NCBI GenBank assembly: GCA_900546675.1
Contig: URDQ01000046.1
Coordinates: 1 to 17,070 of the forward strand
Length of the DNA stretch: 17,070 nt
DNA from: an uncultured Porphyromonas sp.
GTDB taxonomy: Bacteria; Bacteroidota; Bacteroidia; Bacteroidales; Porphyromonadaceae
Direction of reading: 5' to 3'
In this document: in pieces, positions 15,388 through 17,070 of the stretch
Layout: every line of letters begins with the position of its first letter
Numbering within the stretch: position 1 is the stretch's first letter
Made by a program: the position numbers and the translations under genes
The notes under the pieces: model-generated
What the model was told of the DNA's origin: nothing
The model's input: only the letters and a program-made list of their open reading frames with translations
Database searches by the model: none

Positions 15388-15430
15388 AGAGGGAGTATCG
15401 TCAGATAGAGACGATGCTCCCTCTCTTTTT
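15388..15430 (+). terminator. Rho-independent terminator of the lysine operon
   Basis: Arms 15388-15402 and 15410-15424 form a 15-bp stem with a single G-T wobble and a 7-nt loop, followed by C and five Ts (15426-15430). This is the only hairpin in the window with a clear T-tract, and it lies 63 bp after the hbd stop. It is the most convincing transcription end of the run. Confidence 0.85.
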
Positions 15431-15471
15431 GCCCTTCGCTGAGCCTTCCTAACCTCTAATCTCCGTCCACT

Positions 15472-15638
15472 CTCCACGTAGGAAATCGAGGATAAGCACG
15501 TGAAAAAAGAAAATCCTCCACGTAGGCGAGAAGTAAAACTTCGGAAGAATGAAATGATAAGTCCGAGGAATGCTTTTTCCCCTCCGTAGGAAATGTTGCT
15601 TTCCTCGGTAGGAAATTTCAATTTCCTCCGTAGGGAAA
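15472..15638. repeat. cluster of five short CTCCnnGTAGG hairpin repeats
   Basis: Five related units lie at 15472-15486, 15516-15526, 15574-15594, 15600-15615 and 15622-15638. The best is a perfect palindrome, TTTCCT-CGGT-AGGAAA (15600-15615); the others vary around CCTCCGTAGG or CTCCACGTAGG. Open frames crossing them on the minus strand read as low-complexity peptides and are judged non-coding. The cluster sits between the convergent hbd and AraC genes. It may be a dispersed intergenic repeat of this genome, and the hairpins may terminate the AraC mRNA. Confidence 0.7.
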
Positions 15639-15663
15639 GTCAAGCGCATCAAGTCGAGCGTCT

Positions 15664-16587
15664 CTACGCTTGGACGGCACTGGCCAGTAGTACCTCGGCA
15701 GAGGCACCGTCCTGGAGAGCTTGGCGAAGGGCTGTAGGCGAGTACCCGAAGTTGTTCGTACAGTAGCGAGAGAAGCTCGACAGCGAACCAAAAGAGAGGC
15801 TAGTAGCTATCTCTCCGATGTTAAGGTCGTAGTCCTGAATGAGGAAGAGAATCTGCTTATTGCTCTGAGTACGGATCCACTGCTCAGGCGTCTCTCCAAA
15901 CTCCTTCCTAAACTGCTTGTAAAAAGTGGACGTAGCCATATAGACCCGCTTCGCTAGGTCAGAGACCTTGACATTGCACGTAAAGGCGTTGATCACATCA
16001 CTGTGAAACTTGGAAACACCCAGTACAGGCCACAAGAAAGCTGCCAGCTCCTCACGACTATAGTAGGCACGCAGGTTCCAAAAGAGCTCCTTGACTTTCA
16101 GCTCATGCAGATAGGCACACTGTGCCCTGTCATCAAGATAGATCCTAAGCGTAGCGAGCAGTGAGTGTATAGCCCCTCGCACTTCGAGGGGAGCAGGGTT
16201 GCAGACGACCTCCTCCTTGAGATCCTTGAGTTGCTGTAGAGAAATCTTATCGCAGATGAAGTCGATAACGTCAAAGTACGCATTGAGTAGCTCTCCATCA
16301 CTACTCAAGATGGTATGCACAAAGGAGCCTCGGGGGATGAACTTCATCTGCCCCGTATGTAGTTCACATATATCATCTCCGACAGCTAGACGCACAGAGC
16401 CTTGCGTACAGAAGAGTATCGTGTGGTACTCAGTCTCTCCACGATGTAATCGTTGCTCGGAGCTATCAATAAGCAACCACCCACTATTGCTTTGCGCTGC
16501 ATAGTGGTGGCACGAGAGATGTTCGGGAGGATTGAATAGAGCCATAGTAATCTTCTTAAGGTTAATGGGTCTGAAAGAGCTAGTCAA
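15664..16587 (-). CDS. AraC-family transcriptional regulator
   Basis: Cytoplasmic DNA-binding regulator of up to 307 aa. The C-terminal AraC/XylS domain contains two helix-turn-helix units. The first is about 207-233 (KVSDLAKRVYMATSTFYKQF, then RKEFGETP). The second is about 256-284, with IGEIATSLSFGSLSSFSRYC and NNFGYSPTALRQ. The N-terminal 150 residues look like a cupin-type sensor (GETEYHTILFCTQGSVRLAV, then LHTGQMKFIPRGSFVHTI), so a small ligand is possible. The start at 16587 gives the longest form. The ATG at 16545 (MALFNPPEHL, 293 aa) follows AAGAAGATTACT and is an equally good start. It is convergent with the lysine operon. Control of that operon is plausible from proximity only, and the ligand is unknown. 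Confidence 0.9.
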   Translation of the reverse strand: MTSSFRPINLKKITMALFNPPEHLSCHHYAAQSNSGWLLIDSSEQRLHRGETEYHTILFCTQGSVRLAVGDDICELHTGQMKFIPRGSFVHTILSSDGELLNAYFDVIDFICDKISLQQLKDLKEEVVCNPAPLEVRGAIHSLLATLRIYLDDRAQCAYLHELKVKELFWNLRAYYSREELAAFLWPVLGVSKFHSDVINAFTCNVKVSDLAKRVYMATSTFYKQFRKEFGETPEQWIRTQSNKQILFLIQDYDLNIGEIATSLSFGSLSSFSRYCTNNFGYSPTALRQALQDGASAEVLLASAVQA

Positions 16588-16806
16588 CTAGGCACCCCCT
16601 GCGAAAGTCCTATTGTAAAGATAAGGTCAACGGCTAGGGATAGCTCCCAGTTTGCGATAGAGTACACCTACGAGTCGTCTCTCGACTAGGTCATTGGGAG
16701 ACGATCTGCATAGGAGGTTGTCTCACACACTTGCTCGGGAAGAAAAGTCTTAACAAAGTACATCGACACTCCTTCCTAACCCCAAAAGTAGTGAAAACAA
16801 TTATAA
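16588..16806. other. upstream region of the AraC gene, no gene seen
   Basis: No credible gene lies here. A few short inverted repeats are present: TCGTCTC near 16675 with GAGACGA near 16698, and CTCCCA (16644-16649) with TGGGAG (16695-16700). These could be regulator sites, but they are weak. The open frame 16731-17006 on the plus strand runs into the repeats and encodes a peptide with the same RRVALC segment twice, so it reflects repeat DNA. Confidence 0.4.
16616..16623 (-). promoter_or_regulatory. weak candidate -7 element for the AraC gene
   Basis: On the minus strand this reads TATCTTTA, one base off the Bacteroidota TAnnTTTG consensus. It would place the transcript start near 16609, about 20 nt before the longest AraC start. 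No -33 TTTG element is seen at the expected distance. Confidence 0.25.
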
Positions 16807-16818
16807 CGACAAAAAAAA

Positions 16819-16930
16819 CGAGACGTGTAGCCCTCTGTAGGGACGCTCGGTCTGAGCGTCCGTTGTGTCAAAGTGGGATGTCGTCCGTTGTGTCGAAGTA
16901 TTGCGTCAAATCGAGACGAGTAGCCCTCTG
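16819..16930. repeat. nested direct repeats and a hairpin in the right flank
   Basis: Two direct copies, 16819-16837 and 16912-16930, share 18 of 19 bases (CGAGACGnGTAGCCCTCTG). A second pair, 16857-16874 and 16882-16899, shares 17 of 18 bases (CGTCCGTTGTGTCnAAGT), 25 bp apart. A perfect hairpin GGACGCTC / GAGCGTCC lies at 16841-16848 and 16854-16861 with loop GGTCT. The second copy of the first pair belongs to the end of the 120-bp repeat, so 16819-16837 looks like a partial extra copy of that end. Confidence 0.75.
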
Positions 16931-17034
16931 CTTTCTAAGTTCAGATGCAAATAAAAAGCGAAGTTTTTTCTCGTTTCGGAAGTTCGGTCGACTGCTCTTC
17001 GGGTGAACCGCTCGTCGGGGTGGGGGCTCCCACC
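16915..17034 (-). repeat. 120-bp repeat, right copy (inverted relative to 72-191)
   Basis: The reverse complement of this stretch aligns without gaps to 72-191 at about 85% identity. Its outer end carries a perfect 8-bp G-rich hairpin, 17017-17024 with 17029-17036 (GGGGTGGG / CCCACCCC), extending two bases past the repeat. The corresponding end in the left copy has lost most of this pairing. Beyond 17036 only GC-rich sequence with a small CGGGG/CCCCG stem is seen before the window ends. Confidence 0.85.
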
Positions 17035-17070
17035 CCTTGCCGCGGGGGCGCTCCCCGAGCGAAGAGTTTC

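Noticed and set aside
15376..15652. Two minus-strand open frames (81 and 67 codons) after the lysine operon
   Set aside because: Both run through the terminator or the short hairpin repeats and encode low-complexity peptides in two overlapping frames, so coding is unlikely.
16819..16930. CRISPR array
   Set aside because: The repeats occur only twice, with unequal spacing and different repeat types, and there are no cas genes. They look like flank repeats.
16731..17006. 91-codon open frame on the plus strand in the right flank
   Set aside because: It is made of direct and inverted repeats; the segment RRVALC appears twice because of the DNA repeat. It is judged a by-product of repeat DNA.
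72..17034. Insertion sequence or transposon ends
   Set aside because: The two copies are inverted and similar, but there is no transposase, no target-site duplication can be confirmed inside the window, and the ends may simply be where an assembly stopped at repeats.

Overview
This 17,070-base window carries one long, almost uninterrupted plus-strand run of fourteen genes for anaerobic fermentation of L-lysine to butyrate. One AraC-type regulator gene lies convergent at the right end, and repeat-rich DNA occupies both ends. The organism is probably an asaccharolytic member of the Bacteroidota, most likely Porphyromonas. The evidence is the lack of Shine-Dalgarno sequences before the starts (A/T-rich leaders instead), a Bacteroidota-type TAnnTTTG promoter candidate, and a gene content and order that from memory resembles the lysine/butyrate locus of P. 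gingivalis. The genus call is an inference and was not checked against any database.

Layout. Positions 1-523 hold a GC-rich hairpin, a 120-bp repeat, a promoter candidate and a long untranslated leader. Next come the CoA-transferase alpha subunit (524-1168), kal (1293-1685), kce (1717-2544) and kdd (2610-3653), closed by a strong hairpin. Then come kamA (3746-5011), kamB (5075-6091), kamC (6088-7491), kamD (7478-9049), kamE (9046-9843) and the CoA-transferase beta subunit (9899-10567), with overlapping genes in kamB-kamE and a second hairpin. Then bcd (10659-11798), etfB (11826-12611), etfA (12613-13623) and crt (13639-14418), followed by a third hairpin, and hbd (14476-15324), followed by a true T-tailed terminator. 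Positions 15325-15663 contain hairpins and a cluster of small hairpin repeats. The AraC gene (15664-16587, minus) follows, and 16588-17070 is repeat DNA that includes a second, inverted copy of the 120-bp repeat.

How the genes work together (established pathway). KamA turns L-lysine into L-beta-lysine. KamDE, probably kept active by KamB/KamC, makes 3,5-diaminohexanoate. Kdd oxidises it to 5-amino-3-oxohexanoate. Kce cleaves this with acetyl-CoA to acetoacetate and 3-aminobutyryl-CoA. Kal removes ammonia to give crotonyl-CoA, and Bcd with EtfAB reduces that to butyryl-CoA. The split CoA-transferase moves CoA from butyryl-CoA to acetoacetate, releasing butyrate. Hbd and Crt can take the resulting acetoacetyl-CoA back to crotonyl-CoA. 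No thiolase, lysine transporter or phosphotransacetylase/acetate kinase is present in the window.

The points most worth a second look are the MutS-like KamC with its KamB partner, the predicted NADP-type cofactor pocket of Hbd, the CoA-transferase subunits placed about 8.7 kb apart, the 120-bp inverted repeats bracketing the locus, and the hairpins between gene modules.
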